This document shows, in pieces, positions 5,901 through 19,159 of a stretch of 64,000 nucleotides of DNA. Source of the DNA: Clostridia bacterium (GTDB lineage: Bacteria > Bacillota > Clostridia > Christensenellales > Maliibacteriaceae); assembly GCA_017431145.1 (NCBI GenBank), contig JAFRLQ010000004.1, positions 62,001-126,000 of the forward strand, read 5' to 3'. Both the position numbers and the translations under genes were made by a program. The notes under the pieces are model-generated. The model was not told where the DNA came from and did not search any database. It was given only the letters and a program-made list of their open reading frames with translations. How positions within the stretch are numbered: position 1 is the first letter of the stretch; every line of letters begins with the position of its first letter.

Positions 5901-8579
5901 TTACACGTTTTTACCGCAGCAGTTTTTGTATTTCTTCCCGCTGCCGCACGGGCAGGGATCGTTTCTCCCGATCTTCTTCCCGACACTGACCGGCAGCTGG
6001 TTTCTTTCCCTCTGTGGCCTCAGCGTCTGTTTTGTTTCCGGAGCACTTCTTCTTTGCGGGTTTTTCTCCACCTGAAGATTCATATACGCCGAAATCGATA
6101 CCTCTCGGATGTTATCGATCATTTCGTCGAACATATTGAAGCCTTCAAAATTATACTCCTGAATCGGGTCTGTGTTCCCGTAGGCACGAAGACCTATTCC
6201 CTGACGCAGCTGATCCATCGCATCGATGTGATCCATCCATCTGCTGTCAACCGCGCGAAGAATAATTGCTCTTTCAAGCGCTCTCGGATCAAGGCCGTAC
6301 CCCTGAAGCATTTCCTCTTTTTTCGCATATGCCTTATGAGCCTGCTCCTGCAGCTGTTTCGTCAGTTCCTTTGCCGACGTTTTCCCGATACCATCCAGTG
6401 ACTCCACTGCAAAGAACCGCTTGCAGTACTGTTCCAGCCCGTTCAAATCCCAGTCATCCTGATGCGTGGAACCGCCGGTATACACACTGACAGCATCCGC
6501 AACGAGCGAATCAAACATTGTGATCATGTTTTCACGCATGTCGCTTCCGCAAAGAACATCCCGTCTTTGACGGTAGATCACCTCGCGCTGTTTATTCATC
6601 ACATCATCATACTGCAAAACATGCTTTCTGATATTGTAATTGTTTGATTCCACCCTCTTCTGAGCCATTTCAATCTGCTTGGAAAGCATTCCATACTCAA
6701 GTCTGACATCCTCGTCCATCCCGACTCTTTCAAGAAGTCCTGTGATCCTGTCTCCACCGAACAAACGCATCAGATCATCCTCAAGCGCGATAAAAAACTG
6801 TGATGATCCCGGATCGCCCTGTCTTCCCGCACGTCCGCGAAGCTGATTATCGATACGCCTTGATTCGTGTCTCTCAGTACCGATTATGTGCAGGCCGCCG
6901 ACTTCGATCACGCGTTCATGTTCACGGTCTGTCACTTCCTTGTGTTTGGTGTACAGCTCCTGATAGACCTTTCTGGCATCCAGAATCTCCTGATCATCCG
7001 TTTCAGCATAACTGGTCGCGTTTTCAATCATTTCATCTTCATATCCCTGGCGCATCATCTCGTTCCGCGCCAGATAATCCGGATTGCCTCCCAGCAGGAT
7101 ATCCGTTCCGCGTCCGGCCATATTCGTCGCTATGGTCACTGCCCCGAACTGACCGGCCTGCGCGACGATCTGGGCTTCTCTGGCATGGTTCTTTGCATTC
7201 AGAACCTCATGCTGAACGCCTCTGCGCCCCAGCATTCTCGACAGTTTTTCGGATTTTTCGACGGAAACAGTACCGACAAGGATAGGCTGACCGGTCTTGT
7301 GCCGTTCAACGACCTCTTCGATCACAGCGTCAAACTTGCCTTTTTCTGTCTTGTACACCGCATCGTTTTCGTCCTTGCGGATCATTTCCCGGTTCGTCGG
7401 GATCTGGACGACGTCCAGAGCGTAAATACCCCTGAATTCTTCCTCTTCCGTCTTCGCTGTACCGGTCATGCCGGCAAGTTTCCGGTACATCCTGAAATAA
7501 TTCTGGAATGTGATCGTAGCCAGCGTCTTGCTTTCGCTTTTGATTTTGACGCCTTCTTTCGCCTCTATCGCCTGATGAAGTCCCTCATTGAATCTGCGTC
7601 CCATCATCAAACGGCCCGTGAATTCATCAACGATCAGAACCTCTCCGTTCTGCACGACATAGTCGCGGTCAAGCTGCATCATATAATTGGCTTTCAGCGC
7701 CTGATTGACGTGATGCGCAAGCTCCGTGTTTTCAATGTCCGTCCAGTTGTCTACGCCAAAGGCGTTTTCCGCCCGCGCCACGCCTTCTTCCGTCAGGTTA
7801 ATGGTTTTCTTTTTTTCATCGAGCGTAAAATCCTGTTCGCGCACGAGCCGTCTCGCAAAACGGTCCGCCTGCGTATACAGATCTGTAGATTCATTGCCTC
7901 TTCCGGAAATGATCAGCGGGGTTCTCGCCTCATCGATCAGGATCGAATCTACTTCATCGACGATCGCAAAGTGGAGGTCTCTCTGAACCAGATTCTCCTG
8001 GCGCACAGCCATATTGTCACGCAGATAATCAAATCCGAATTCATTGTTCGTCCCGTAGGTAATATCACGCGAATAGATATCACGCCTCTGTTCCGGTGAA
8101 AGATCATGCACAATCGCACCCACGCTCATGCCTAGAAAGCGATAAACCTTTCCCATCCATTCCGCGTCTCGTTTTGCAAGATAATCGTTTACCGTTACAA
8201 GATGTACGCCTTTTTCATCAAGTGCATTTAAAAACAGGGGCATCGTCGCGGCAAGCGTTTTGCCTTCACCCGTTCTCATTTCTGCGATCCTTCCCTGATG
8301 CAGGACGATGCCGCCCATAATCTGCACCGGATAATGACGCATATTCAGTGCGCGAACGCTTCCTTCACGGACAAGCGCAAACGCTTCCGGAAGCAACGCA
8401 TCCAGTTCCTCACCGTTTCTCCTGCGCTCGCGAAGAATCTGCGTATAAGCACGGAGCTCCTCCGCCGTCTTGTTCTGGAAAGACGGCTCCAGTTCCTCGA
8501 CGCGCGAAACAATCGAACGAAGCTTTTTCACTTCTCGCTCATTCGATGATGAAAAAATACTCTTTAAAAAACCAGCCAT
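5901..8579 (-). CDS. secA: Preprotein translocase ATPase SecA
   Basis: SecA is the ATPase motor that drives preproteins through SecYEG. The 892-residue product is full length. It has the Walker A motif MRTGEGKT near residue 100, DEVDSILIDEART (Walker B), the second nucleotide-binding fold with GRGTDILLGG and GRAGRQGDPG, and a C-terminal zinc-binding SEC-C tail DPCPCGSGKKYKNCC. It is followed 76 bases later by prfB. The upstream gap 8580-8770 holds the divergent promoters of secA and of the yerC-like gene; on the secA side I see only a -10-like TAAAAT with a poor -35. Confidence 0.98.
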   Translation of the reverse strand: MAGFLKSIFSSSNEREVKKLRSIVSRVEELEPSFQNKTAEELRAYTQILRERRRNGEELDALLPEAFALVREGSVRALNMRHYPVQIMGGIVLHQGRIAEMRTGEGKTLAATMPLFLNALDEKGVHLVTVNDYLAKRDAEWMGKVYRFLGMSVGAIVHDLSPEQRRDIYSRDITYGTNNEFGFDYLRDNMAVRQENLVQRDLHFAIVDEVDSILIDEARTPLIISGRGNESTDLYTQADRFARRLVREQDFTLDEKKKTINLTEEGVARAENAFGVDNWTDIENTELAHHVNQALKANYMMQLDRDYVVQNGEVLIVDEFTGRLMMGRRFNEGLHQAIEAKEGVKIKSESKTLATITFQNYFRMYRKLAGMTGTAKTEEEEFRGIYALDVVQIPTNREMIRKDENDAVYKTEKGKFDAVIEEVVERHKTGQPILVGTVSVEKSEKLSRMLGRRGVQHEVLNAKNHAREAQIVAQAGQFGAVTIATNMAGRGTDILLGGNPDYLARNEMMRQGYEDEMIENATSYAETDDQEILDARKVYQELYTKHKEVTDREHERVIEVGGLHIIGTERHESRRIDNQLRGRAGRQGDPGSSQFFIALEDDLMRLFGGDRITGLLERVGMDEDVRLEYGMLSKQIEMAQKRVESNNYNIRKHVLQYDDVMNKQREVIYRQRRDVLCGSDMRENMITMFDSLVADAVSVYTGGSTHQDDWDLNGLEQYCKRFFAVESLDGIGKTSAKELTKQLQEQAHKAYAKKEEMLQGYGLDPRALERAIILRAVDSRWMDHIDAMDQLRQGIGLRAYGNTDPIQEYNFEGFNMFDEMIDNIREVSISAYMNLQVEKNPQRRSAPETKQTLRPQRERNQLPVSVGKKIGRNDPCPCGSGKKYKNCCGKNV

Positions 8580-8704
8580 CCGAACAGATCGTCTCCTGTC
8601 TAAAATGTCAAAATATCGATTTCAACTTATTGATTTTATCATGAATCAGTGCTGACACGCAACTTGACGAAACATATGGAACCCTGTCCGCCGCATCGTT
8701 TCGT

Positions 8705-8733
8705 TTTACTTTCACACTTCACAGTGCTAAAAT
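8705..8733 (+). promoter_or_regulatory. Promoter of the yerC-pcrA-ligA unit
   Basis: TTTACT (8705-8710) and TAAAAT (8728-8733) are 17 bases apart, 37 bases before the ATG at 8771. The match to the consensus is moderate. Confidence 0.5.
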
Positions 8734-8770
8734 GTTTCTATCAGAAAGTAACGCTGTGGGAGGATTCTTT

Positions 8771-9075
8771 ATGTCTTACCGTTCCCGTTATGCCTCCGAT
8801 AAAACGGATGCGTTTTTTGAGGCTATTCTTGCCCTGAAAGATCTCGATGACTGCTATCGTTTCTTTGAAGATGTATGTACGGCGCCTGAACTGATCGCTA
8901 TGGCGCAGCGTTTCCAGGTAGCCAACATGCTCCTTGATGAATACACGTATCAGGACATCGCCACATATACCGGTGTATCAAGCGCAACGATCAGCCGCGT
9001 AAAGCGCGCACTGAGTTATGGTGCGGACGGATATACTACGATCATCAACCGCCTGAAAAAGGAAGACAGCGCAGA

Positions 9076-9079
<4 letters not shown>
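8771..9079 (+). CDS. YerC/YecD family TrpR-related regulator
   Basis: This small DNA-binding protein (102 aa from the preferred start) has a TrpR-like helix-turn-helix, YQDIATYTGVSSATISRVKR, near its C-terminal third. It matches the YerC/YecD family, whose targets are poorly known. The ATG at 8771 has GGGAGG 8 bases upstream; the longer frame starting at 8732 lacks a ribosome binding site. Its stop overlaps the pcrA start (ATGA), so the two are translationally coupled, as in many Gram-positive genomes. Confidence 0.88.
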
Positions 9080-13472
<4,393 letters not shown>

Positions 13473-13489
13473 TAATCCAAAACAGAAGA

Positions 13490-13549
13490 GGAATGATCCC
13501 GCCTGATTGCGCACTCCTTTCTACCGGAGGCTGCGTGCGGGATCATTCC
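13490..13549. terminator. Long-stem terminator between ligA and the SanA-like gene
   Basis: A perfect 13-bp stem (GGAATGATCCCGC, 13490-13502, with 13537-13549) encloses a 34-base loop. The loop can form a second small hairpin (CTCC with GGAG). On the plus strand CGCTCTTTTT follows. The genes converge here, so termination of ligA is likely; the branched loop is larger than usual. Confidence 0.7.
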
Positions 13550-13563
13550 CGCTCTTTTTCCTG

Positions 13564-14184
13564 TCAGATACCCTGTATGTCCGATTTTGTCAGATTGAAC
13601 ATAACAGAACCGAAATCCTTGATTCTTGCAAAAAACTCCCTGACTGTATTATACGCCGCTGAACTGTATTTCTGCAGCGCCGCATCAAGGCCGTACGCAT
13701 CGACGCCTTTTGCCTCCGCTATGAACAGCGCCCTGTAAAGATGGTATTTCTGTGTGACGATCAGAACGCGCCTGTCGCTGTAATTGCGCTGCAGATAAAG
13801 AATCGAATTGAATGTACTTGTTCCCTCGTGATCCAGTATGATCGCCTCTTCAGGAACACCCATTGAGATCGCATACTGTTTCATTACCTCCGGCTCATTA
13901 TAATCATCCGATCTGTGGTCTCCGCTCATAATGATCGTGTCTGTGAGCCCCATTTCATAAGCACGGATCGCAACATTCAGCCTGTCCCTGAGCATAATGC
14001 TCGGAACACTGTTATTGATGATCGATGCGCCGAGAACCAATACGCAGTCGAAATGTTCGCTCTGCATCTCATCAGCCTTCCGGATCCTTCCGGCAGTAGT
14101 ATGAATCACATAAAAATTGATCAAAAAACACATAACCAAAAAAACTAGAACGATCCTTCTGAAAATCTTTGCTTTCTTCCTCAT
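13564..14184 (-). CDS. SanA/YdcF-like DUF218 membrane protein
   Basis: This 206-residue protein has a basic N-terminus, one transmembrane anchor at about residues 10-28, and an outside DUF218 domain: CVLVLGASI, SIMLRDRLNVAI, IIMSGDH, EGTSTFNSI and TQKYHLYRALFI. Relatives include E. coli SanA, YdcF and ElyC, which affect envelope integrity or peptidoglycan lipid carriers; the activity is unknown. I chose the ATG at 14184, which has CAGGAGC upstream and the promoter just before it, rather than the longer frame from 14319, which would contain that promoter. Confidence 0.85.
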   Translation of the reverse strand: MRKKAKIFRRIVLVFLVMCFLINFYVIHTTAGRIRKADEMQSEHFDCVLVLGASIINNSVPSIMLRDRLNVAIRAYEMGLTDTIIMSGDHRSDDYNEPEVMKQYAISMGVPEEAIILDHEGTSTFNSILYLQRNYSDRRVLIVTQKYHLYRALFIAEAKGVDAYGLDAALQKYSSAAYNTVREFFARIKDFGSVMFNLTKSDIQGI

Positions 14185-14216
14185 CAAACGCTCCTGTAAC
14201 TGTGCTGCAGTGAGCA

Positions 14217-14222
14217 TTATAC
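14217..14222 (-). promoter_or_regulatory. Extended -10 promoter of the SanA-like gene
   Basis: On the minus strand TGGTATAAT gives an extended -10 with a perfect TATAAT, about 33 bases before the ATG. No good -35 is visible, as is common for extended -10 promoters. Confidence 0.6.
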
Positions 14223-14329
14223 CACGAACGTAAAAGAAAAGTCGGATCCACGCTTTCCCATGTAACTTTTCTTTTTCCTGCGCGGTATTCTGTGCAAAGA
14301 TCCAAAACCAGCGGATCATTCCCTCAAAA

Positions 14330-14380
14330 AAGAAGCCGGCTTTTCCATGCCGGCTTCTTGCTTTATAATCTTTGTATAAT
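14330..14380 (+). promoter_or_regulatory. Inverted repeat and -10 elements before nudC
   Basis: A perfect 11-bp stem AAGAAGCCGGC (14330-14340) with GCCGGCTTCTT (14349-14359) lies between two divergent genes, where no terminator is expected. Two TATAAT boxes follow at 14364-14369 and 14375-14380. For the second box the -35 position falls inside the right arm of the repeat, so the repeat may be an operator. The rest of the gap 14185-14401 shows nothing else. Confidence 0.55.
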
Positions 14381-14401
14381 ATGTGAAACGGGGGCCATAC
14401 A

Positions 14402-15214
14402 ATGATCCAGGATATCTACCCGCATGAACTGCACATTGGATACGAGTATCACAGGTCTGCCACGGAGACAGACTGCGCTGTACTGATACAGGACGGAAAG
14501 ATCCTTCTTGACGAAGAGAACCATGTTCCGACTTTTCTTCAGCTGGGCATCTCTCCCGAAAACGCTACGTATCTGTTCATGATGGACGAAACAGCCTACT
14601 ATCTGATTGAAAACGCCGTCGCAGACGATCACTTTCACTTTGAACAGCCAGGTACCTTCCGCACGGTTGAACCGAGGCACATGGGTTTCGCCGGGATCAC
14701 CGCCGTACAGCTCGCGAACTTCTATCACCGCAACCGTTTTTGTTCAACCTGCGGCGCTCCTCTTTCGCCGCGTGAAAGTGAACGCGTTCTTTACTGCAAG
14801 GTATGCGGACGAACGGTATACCCCCGGATCTCTCCCGCAGTGATCGTCGCGGTAACGGATGGTGACTATATTGTACTTACCCGTTATGCAGGCAGAGCAT
14901 TCAAACGCTACGCGCTTGTTGCAGGTTACTGTGAAGTCGGTGAAACGCCTGAGGATACCGTGCGCCGCGAGGTTCTTGAGGAAACAGGCCTTCACGTCAA
15001 ATCCATGCGGTATTACAAGAGCCAGCCCTGGTCGTTTTCCGAAACGCTCCTGCTCGGTTTTGTCGCTACCGCCGACCATCTGGAACAGATCAAAATGGAT
15101 GAAAACGAACTTTCCTACGCAATGTGGGTACACAGAAAAGACATCCCCGATTATATGGGTGAAGCCAGTCTGACAAGAGAAATGATCCTTGCTTTCCGTG
15201 ACGGAACGCTCTGA
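14402..15214 (+). CDS. nudC: NAD(+) diphosphatase NudC
   Basis: This Nudix hydrolase cleaves NAD(H) to NMN and AMP and can remove NAD caps from RNA. The 270-residue product has an N-terminal NADH-PPase domain, a four-Cys zinc ribbon (FCSTCGAPL, then YCKVCGRTVYP near residues 115-140), and a Nudix box starting GYCEVGE and ending REVLEETG. It also has the subfamily signature SQPWSFSETLL, against the canonical SQPWPFPxS. A GGGGG ribosome binding site lies before the ATG. It is monocistronic and ends at a hairpin. Confidence 0.94.
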   Translation: MIQDIYPHELHIGYEYHRSATETDCAVLIQDGKILLDEENHVPTFLQLGISPENATYLFMMDETAYYLIENAVADDHFHFEQPGTFRTVEPRHMGFAGITAVQLANFYHRNRFCSTCGAPLSPRESERVLYCKVCGRTVYPRISPAVIVAVTDGDYIVLTRYAGRAFKRYALVAGYCEVGETPEDTVRREVLEETGLHVKSMRYYKSQPWSFSETLLLGFVATADHLEQIKMDENELSYAMWVHRKDIPDYMGEASLTREMILAFRDGTL

Positions 15215-15229
15215 TCCGATAGCTTATTG

Positions 15230-15260
15230 AAAAAGGCGTGCATCAGATGCATGCCTTTTT
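15230..15260. terminator. Terminator between nudC and the isomerase-like gene
   Basis: The stem AAAAAGGC...GCCTTTTT has an inner TGCAT/ATGCA pairing and A/T tracts on both ends. It serves two converging genes. Confidence 0.85.
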
Positions 15261-15272
15261 GATGGATTTCAC

Positions 15273-15956
15273 TCAGTCCTGCGCAGGCGGATACTCATTG
15301 CACAACAGTCTGTACGGTTCCTCATCCTCTTCGATCGCCGGGAATCGCCCGACTTCTTCGTAAAACCTGTTATCTGTATTATCGTCATTGCACTGAGACA
15401 CTTCTCCGATCAGAACAGAACCGGTCCCGGGAACGACATGGAATTCATGGTACTGATGCGGCCAGATCGTAATGCTCTCTCCGTTTTCCAGCTTGACCAG
15501 GCTGCCTGCGGGAACACTGTAGGAACGTCCGTCAGAGTTGACCAATACATCCGAGTCTGCAAGTCCGCCGTCTCCGTCATCATTATAAACCTTTATCAGA
15601 AGCGTTCCGCCGCCTCGGTTGATGATATCCTCGGATTTGAACCAATGAAAATGCATCGGCGCCATCATATCATCACGCAGGAACAGCAGTTTTTCAGCAT
15701 AGACCTTTTTGTACTTAGGATCGTGCTGGTTTCCGTTTCTCAGTGTGATCAATCCGAACCCGATCTTATCAAAGTCACCAAGTCCGAAATCCGTTATATC
15801 CCATCCGAGCATATTGTCTCTGATCTCATCATACTCATGACCTTTGCTTTTCCACTCCTCCGGAGTCCAGTTGCAGAACGGCGGAAGGGAAAACCTGTTT
15901 TCCTTTACCAGTGCTTCCATTTCTTTGATGATCGCATTGATCTGTGAACGTTTCAT
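15273..15956 (-). CDS. D-lyxose ketol-isomerase family cupin
   Basis: This 227-residue single-domain cupin resembles the D-lyxose/D-mannose isomerase family (DUF1498), which interconverts D-lyxose and D-xylulose using Mn2+. The metal-binding pattern is visible as MHFHWFKSEDI near the middle and WPHQYHEFHVVPG later. The N-terminus MKRSQINAIIKE is typical. The start at 15956 has GGGGG about 9 bases upstream; the longer frame to 16010 has no such site. It stands alone, without sugar transport or kinase genes. A role with the sugar cluster 42 kb away cannot be judged. Confidence 0.8.
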   Translation of the reverse strand: MKRSQINAIIKEMEALVKENRFSLPPFCNWTPEEWKSKGHEYDEIRDNMLGWDITDFGLGDFDKIGFGLITLRNGNQHDPKYKKVYAEKLLFLRDDMMAPMHFHWFKSEDIINRGGGTLLIKVYNDDGDGGLADSDVLVNSDGRSYSVPAGSLVKLENGESITIWPHQYHEFHVVPGTGSVLIGEVSQCNDDNTDNRFYEEVGRFPAIEEDEEPYRLLCNEYPPAQD

Positions 15957-16027
15957 AGAATCTGACCCCCAAATCCATTCGCGCCTTTTCGGTGCTGTCT
16001 TTCTATACAATTTTCACGCAAATAAAG

Positions 16028-16057
16028 AAAAGATGCAAGAGAAACCCTGCATCTTTT
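16028..16057 (-). terminator. Terminator of the yceD-rpmF operon
   Basis: A perfect 10-bp stem (AAAAGATGCA with TGCATCTTTT) and a 10-base loop lie just after rpmF on the minus strand, followed by CTTTATTT. Confidence 0.85.
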
Positions 16058-16090
16058 GCTTTACATCATTCTCAGGTTCAGTCAGGATAC

Positions 16091-16282
16091 TTATTCAGCG
16101 TCCTCAGCTACCTGCATGACCTGTTTGCCATCGTAGTAACCACAATGCTTGCAGACTCTGTGAGCAAGTTTGGCCTGGTGGCACTGCGGGCATTCCACGA
16201 TACCCGGCAAAGACAGTTTGAAACTACCTGCTCTGCGGTTGCGACCACGTCTACGAGATACCTTTTTCTTCGGAACAGCCAT
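16091..16282 (-). CDS. rpmF: 50S ribosomal protein L32
   Basis: This 63-residue protein has the conserved basic start [18 protein letters not shown] and a zinc-binding pair CPQC and CKHCGYY. It is the zinc-containing form of L32. The ATG overlaps the yceD stop by one base, the conserved yceD-rpmF pairing of Bacteria. Confidence 0.98.
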   Translation of the reverse strand: MAVPKKKVSRRRGRNRRAGSFKLSLPGIVECPQCHQAKLAHRVCKHCGYYDGKQVMQVAEDAE

Positions 16283-16791
16283 TATTCATCCTCCTTCACC
16301 CGATCCATCAGTCCGGCTAAAACACCGAAAGGACCACTAATTTCAATGTTGCAATTGCAATTGGCATGATTGCGGTTGATCCCACAGACCGGACACAATC
16401 CCCTGCATGTTTCCATGCACAAATTGACCGCTGGCAGTTGCAACACGATACAATCCTGCACCATTTTCTCCAGATCGATCCGCTCGGACTGAAACGGATA
16501 ATCATCTGAATCTTCCTCCGGCTGACCATCTGTGAAAAGCTCAGAGAAATCAAACCGGTATTCGCGTTCAAACGGTTCCGCGCAGCGGTCACACACCTGT
16601 GACAGCAGCACAACGATGCTTCCATTCAGAAGGATCTTACCGTCCGCACCCATCGCGATTCCCTCCACGGCAGTTTCCCCTATCGTATGGATATCTCCCA
16701 TCTCATAAGGGATCGTGCCAAGTGAAAGGTTCTCTTCGAAAGGATACTGAACACCTTCATTTCGCTTCGCCAAACTGACATCAATACTCAT
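16282..16791 (-). CDS. YceD/DUF177 family protein
   Basis: This 169-residue protein belongs to the YceD (DUF177) family, encoded with rpmF across Bacteria and linked to 23S rRNA or large-subunit metabolism; the biochemical role is not settled. It has the typical [12 protein letters not shown] segment at about residue 68 and the late [14 protein letters not shown] cysteine cluster, which may bind metal. It is the first gene of the operon and has a perfect consensus promoter (16819-16847). Confidence 0.92.
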   Translation of the reverse strand: MSIDVSLAKRNEGVQYPFEENLSLGTIPYEMGDIHTIGETAVEGIAMGADGKILLNGSIVVLLSQVCDRCAEPFEREYRFDFSELFTDGQPEEDSDDYPFQSERIDLEKMVQDCIVLQLPAVNLCMETCRGLCPVCGINRNHANCNCNIEISGPFGVLAGLMDRVKEDE

Positions 16792-16818
16792 GTCTCACCT
16801 CGAAGGTCAACGCGTTAT

Positions 16819-16847
16819 ATTATATCGGAATAATGCCTTGGTGTCAA
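16819..16847 (-). promoter_or_regulatory. Perfect consensus promoter of yceD-rpmF
   Basis: On the minus strand TTGACA (16842-16847), a 17-base spacer and TATAAT (16819-16824) all match the housekeeping sigma consensus exactly. The start of transcription would be about 20 bases before the ATG. The -35 lies 11 bases past the ackA stop. Confidence 0.92.
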
Positions 16848-16857
16848 TGTTTTTTTC

Positions 16858-18057
16858 TTATTTACCGAAGGCAAGCTCCATTGTGTCACGCGCGATCATC
16901 AGTTCCTCGTTTGTAGGAACGACCCAGACCTGAACTTTGGCTCCATCCGGGCTGATGCACTGCTCTTTGCCGCGAATGTCATTCTTGACGGGATCGACTT
17001 CGATTCCCATGAATCCGAGGCCTTCCGTGCACTCTACACGCGCCGCCTTGTCGTTCTCACCGATTCCGCCGGTAAACAGAACGACATCGACACCGCCCAT
17101 TACGCCTGCATATGCCGCAATGTATTTCTTCACTCTGTGAGAGAAGATCTCACGCGCCCATTTGGCGCGCTGGTTGCCTTCCGATACTGCTTTTTCGATA
17201 TCACGCATATCACTGCTTACGCCGGAAACACCGAGAAGACCGGATTTCTTGTTCAGGATCGTGAGCATTTCATCGATATCGCATTTCTCTTCATGCATCA
17301 TCATCTGGATCACAGCCGGATCCATATCTCCACTTCTTGTTCCCATAAGAAGGCCCTCAAGAGGCGTCAGACCCATTGACGTATCCACGACTTTGCCGCC
17401 GTCGACCGCAGCGATGGAAGAACCGTTTCCGAGATGGCACGTTACGATCTTCAGCTCGGAAGGATCTTTTCCGAGGATCTCGGCCATGCGCAGGCTGACG
17501 AAACGATGACTCGTTCCATGGAATCCATACCGGCGCAGTTTCAGCTTCTCATAGTATTTGTAGTCGATTCCGTACAGGTATGCCTTGGGCGGCATCGTCT
17601 GATGGAACCCGGTATCGAATACTGCGACCATCGGCACATTGGGCAGCACCTTCATGCACGCCTCGATACCCATCAGGTTCGCAGGATTGTGCAGGGGTCC
17701 GAGCGGGAAGCACTCTTTGATTACGGCAATGACATCATCATTCACGACAGCAGGATCAGAATACTTTTCACCGCCGTGCAGGACACGATGTCCGACCGCA
17801 CCGATCTCATCCATGGAAGAGATCACGCCATGATTGGGATCGACAAGTGCATCCAGAACCAGTTCGATTGCTTCCGTATGTGTCGGCATAGGTTTCTGAA
17901 CGACCACTTTTTCACCGCCCGTAGGCTGATGTGTCAGAGTCGAACCTTCAATGCCGATTCTTTCGGCAAGCCCTTTTGCCAGAACGGACTCATTGTCCAT
18001 ATCAAACAGCTGATACTTCAGCGAGGAACTTCCTGCATTGATAACAAGTACTTTCAT
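16858..18057 (-). CDS. ackA: Acetate kinase
   Basis: This enzyme interconverts acetyl phosphate + ADP and acetate + ATP, the ATP-yielding last step of acetate fermentation. The product is 399 residues, as usual. Motifs include NAGSSSLKYQLFD at the N-terminus, GHRVLHGGEKYSDP, GFHGTSHRFVS, VTCHLGNGSS, TPLEGLLMGTRSGD and the late LFTGGIGEN. It follows pta by 18 bases in one operon. No terminator is seen before the yceD promoter, so some read-through is possible. Confidence 0.98.
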   Translation of the reverse strand: MKVLVINAGSSSLKYQLFDMDNESVLAKGLAERIGIEGSTLTHQPTGGEKVVVQKPMPTHTEAIELVLDALVDPNHGVISSMDEIGAVGHRVLHGGEKYSDPAVVNDDVIAVIKECFPLGPLHNPANLMGIEACMKVLPNVPMVAVFDTGFHQTMPPKAYLYGIDYKYYEKLKLRRYGFHGTSHRFVSLRMAEILGKDPSELKIVTCHLGNGSSIAAVDGGKVVDTSMGLTPLEGLLMGTRSGDMDPAVIQMMMHEEKCDIDEMLTILNKKSGLLGVSGVSSDMRDIEKAVSEGNQRAKWAREIFSHRVKKYIAAYAGVMGGVDVVLFTGGIGENDKAARVECTEGLGFMGIEVDPVKNDIRGKEQCISPDGAKVQVWVVPTNEELMIARDTMELAFGK

Positions 18058-18075
18058 ATCTGTCTCCTGTTCTCT

Positions 18076-19065
18076 TTACTTCTGCGCCTGCACAGCGGTG
18101 ATAGCTGCGACGGACACGACATCTTCGACGCTGCAGCCGCGCGACAGATCGTTCACGGGTTTCTTCAGTCCCTGAAGGATCGGGCCGTACGCATCCGCGC
18201 CGCCAAGCCGCTGAACCAGTTTGTAACCGATGTTGCCGGCTTCAAGGTTCGGGAATACCAGAACATTCGCATGTCCGGCCACAGGGCTGCCGGGGCTCTT
18301 CAGCTGGCCGACAGTCTCAACAAGTGCTGCGTCAGCCTGAAGCTCTCCGTCAACATTCAGGTCAGGAGCAAGTTCCTTCACACGCTCTGCTGCGATACGC
18401 ACTTTGTCGACATTCTCATGCTTTGCACTGCCCTTCGTAGAGAACGAAAGCATTGCGACACGAGGCTCGATTCCGGCAAGCACTTTCGCGGATTCAGCAG
18501 AACTGATCGCGATCGCGGCAAGTTGTTCGGAATCAGGTGCAATGTTGACTGCGCAGTCTGCAAAGATCAGAAGCCCGTCCTCGCCGTACTGCGGTGTTTT
18601 GGTCTCCATGATAAAGCAACTGGAAACAGAAGAGATTCCGGGGGCAGTCTTGATGATCTGCAGCGCCGGTCTCAGCGTGTCGGCAGTTGAGCAGATCGCG
18701 CCTGCGACCATGCCGTCCGCATCGCCCATATGGACCATCATTGTGCCGTAATACATCGTATTGAGCAGCGTCTGCTGCGCCGCTTCCGGTGTAACACCTT
18801 TCTTTTTGCGAAGCTCATAGAAAACTTCGGCATACTCAGCAGTCTTGTCACTGGTCGCGGGGTCAATAAATGTCACACCCTCCAGTTTGCACTCAGGTGC
18901 GAGCGCACGTATACTTTCTTCAACACCAAGGATCACACAGTCCGCGATGCCCTGCTGCTGGATAATATCGACGCCGCGAACGATGCGGGGTTCGATTCCC
19001 TCGGGGAAAACGATGCGTGTCTTCTGCGTCTTGGCCTGCTCTTTAATGCGATCGATTAATGCCAT
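18076..19065 (-). CDS. pta: Phosphate acetyltransferase
   Basis: Pta converts acetyl-CoA and phosphate to acetyl phosphate. The 329-residue product is the short form, only the catalytic PTA_PTB domain. It shows [11 protein letters not shown] near the N-terminus, [30 protein letters not shown] and [21 protein letters not shown]. The ATG at 19065 has AAGGAG 10 bases upstream; a GTG two codons earlier is too close to that site. It forms an operon with ackA and is divergent from tmcAL. Confidence 0.97.
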   Translation of the reverse strand: MALIDRIKEQAKTQKTRIVFPEGIEPRIVRGVDIIQQQGIADCVILGVEESIRALAPECKLEGVTFIDPATSDKTAEYAEVFYELRKKKGVTPEAAQQTLLNTMYYGTMMVHMGDADGMVAGAICSTADTLRPALQIIKTAPGISSVSSCFIMETKTPQYGEDGLLIFADCAVNIAPDSEQLAAIAISSAESAKVLAGIEPRVAMLSFSTKGSAKHENVDKVRIAAERVKELAPDLNVDGELQADAALVETVGQLKSPGSPVAGHANVLVFPNLEAGNIGYKLVQRLGGADAYGPILQGLKKPVNDLSRGCSVEDVVSVAAITAVQAQK

Positions 19066-19114
19066 ATTCACAATGCTCCTTTCGAGATATCTCTTTTCAG
19101 ATCAATTCCATTTC

Positions 19115-19122
19115 ATTATAAT
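19115..19122. promoter_or_regulatory. Palindromic -10 shared by pta-ackA and tmcAL
   Basis: ATTATAAT reads the same on both strands and contains a perfect TATAAT in each direction. It sits between the divergent pta (ATG 19065) and tmcAL (ATG 19160) genes at plausible promoter distance for both. The -35 regions are weak on either side. Confidence 0.6.
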
Positions 19123-19159
19123 AAAACAAGTCTCATTTTAAAAGGGAAAAAACCGATTT

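Noticed and set aside
6867-8099. A 410-codon plus-strand frame opposite secA
   Set aside because: It is a shadow of secA codons, with no family resemblance; secA is complete and conserved on the other strand.
17434-18690. A 418-codon plus-strand frame across ackA and pta
   Set aside because: It is antisense to two complete genes and crosses their intergenic gap; no ribosome binding site or motif is seen.
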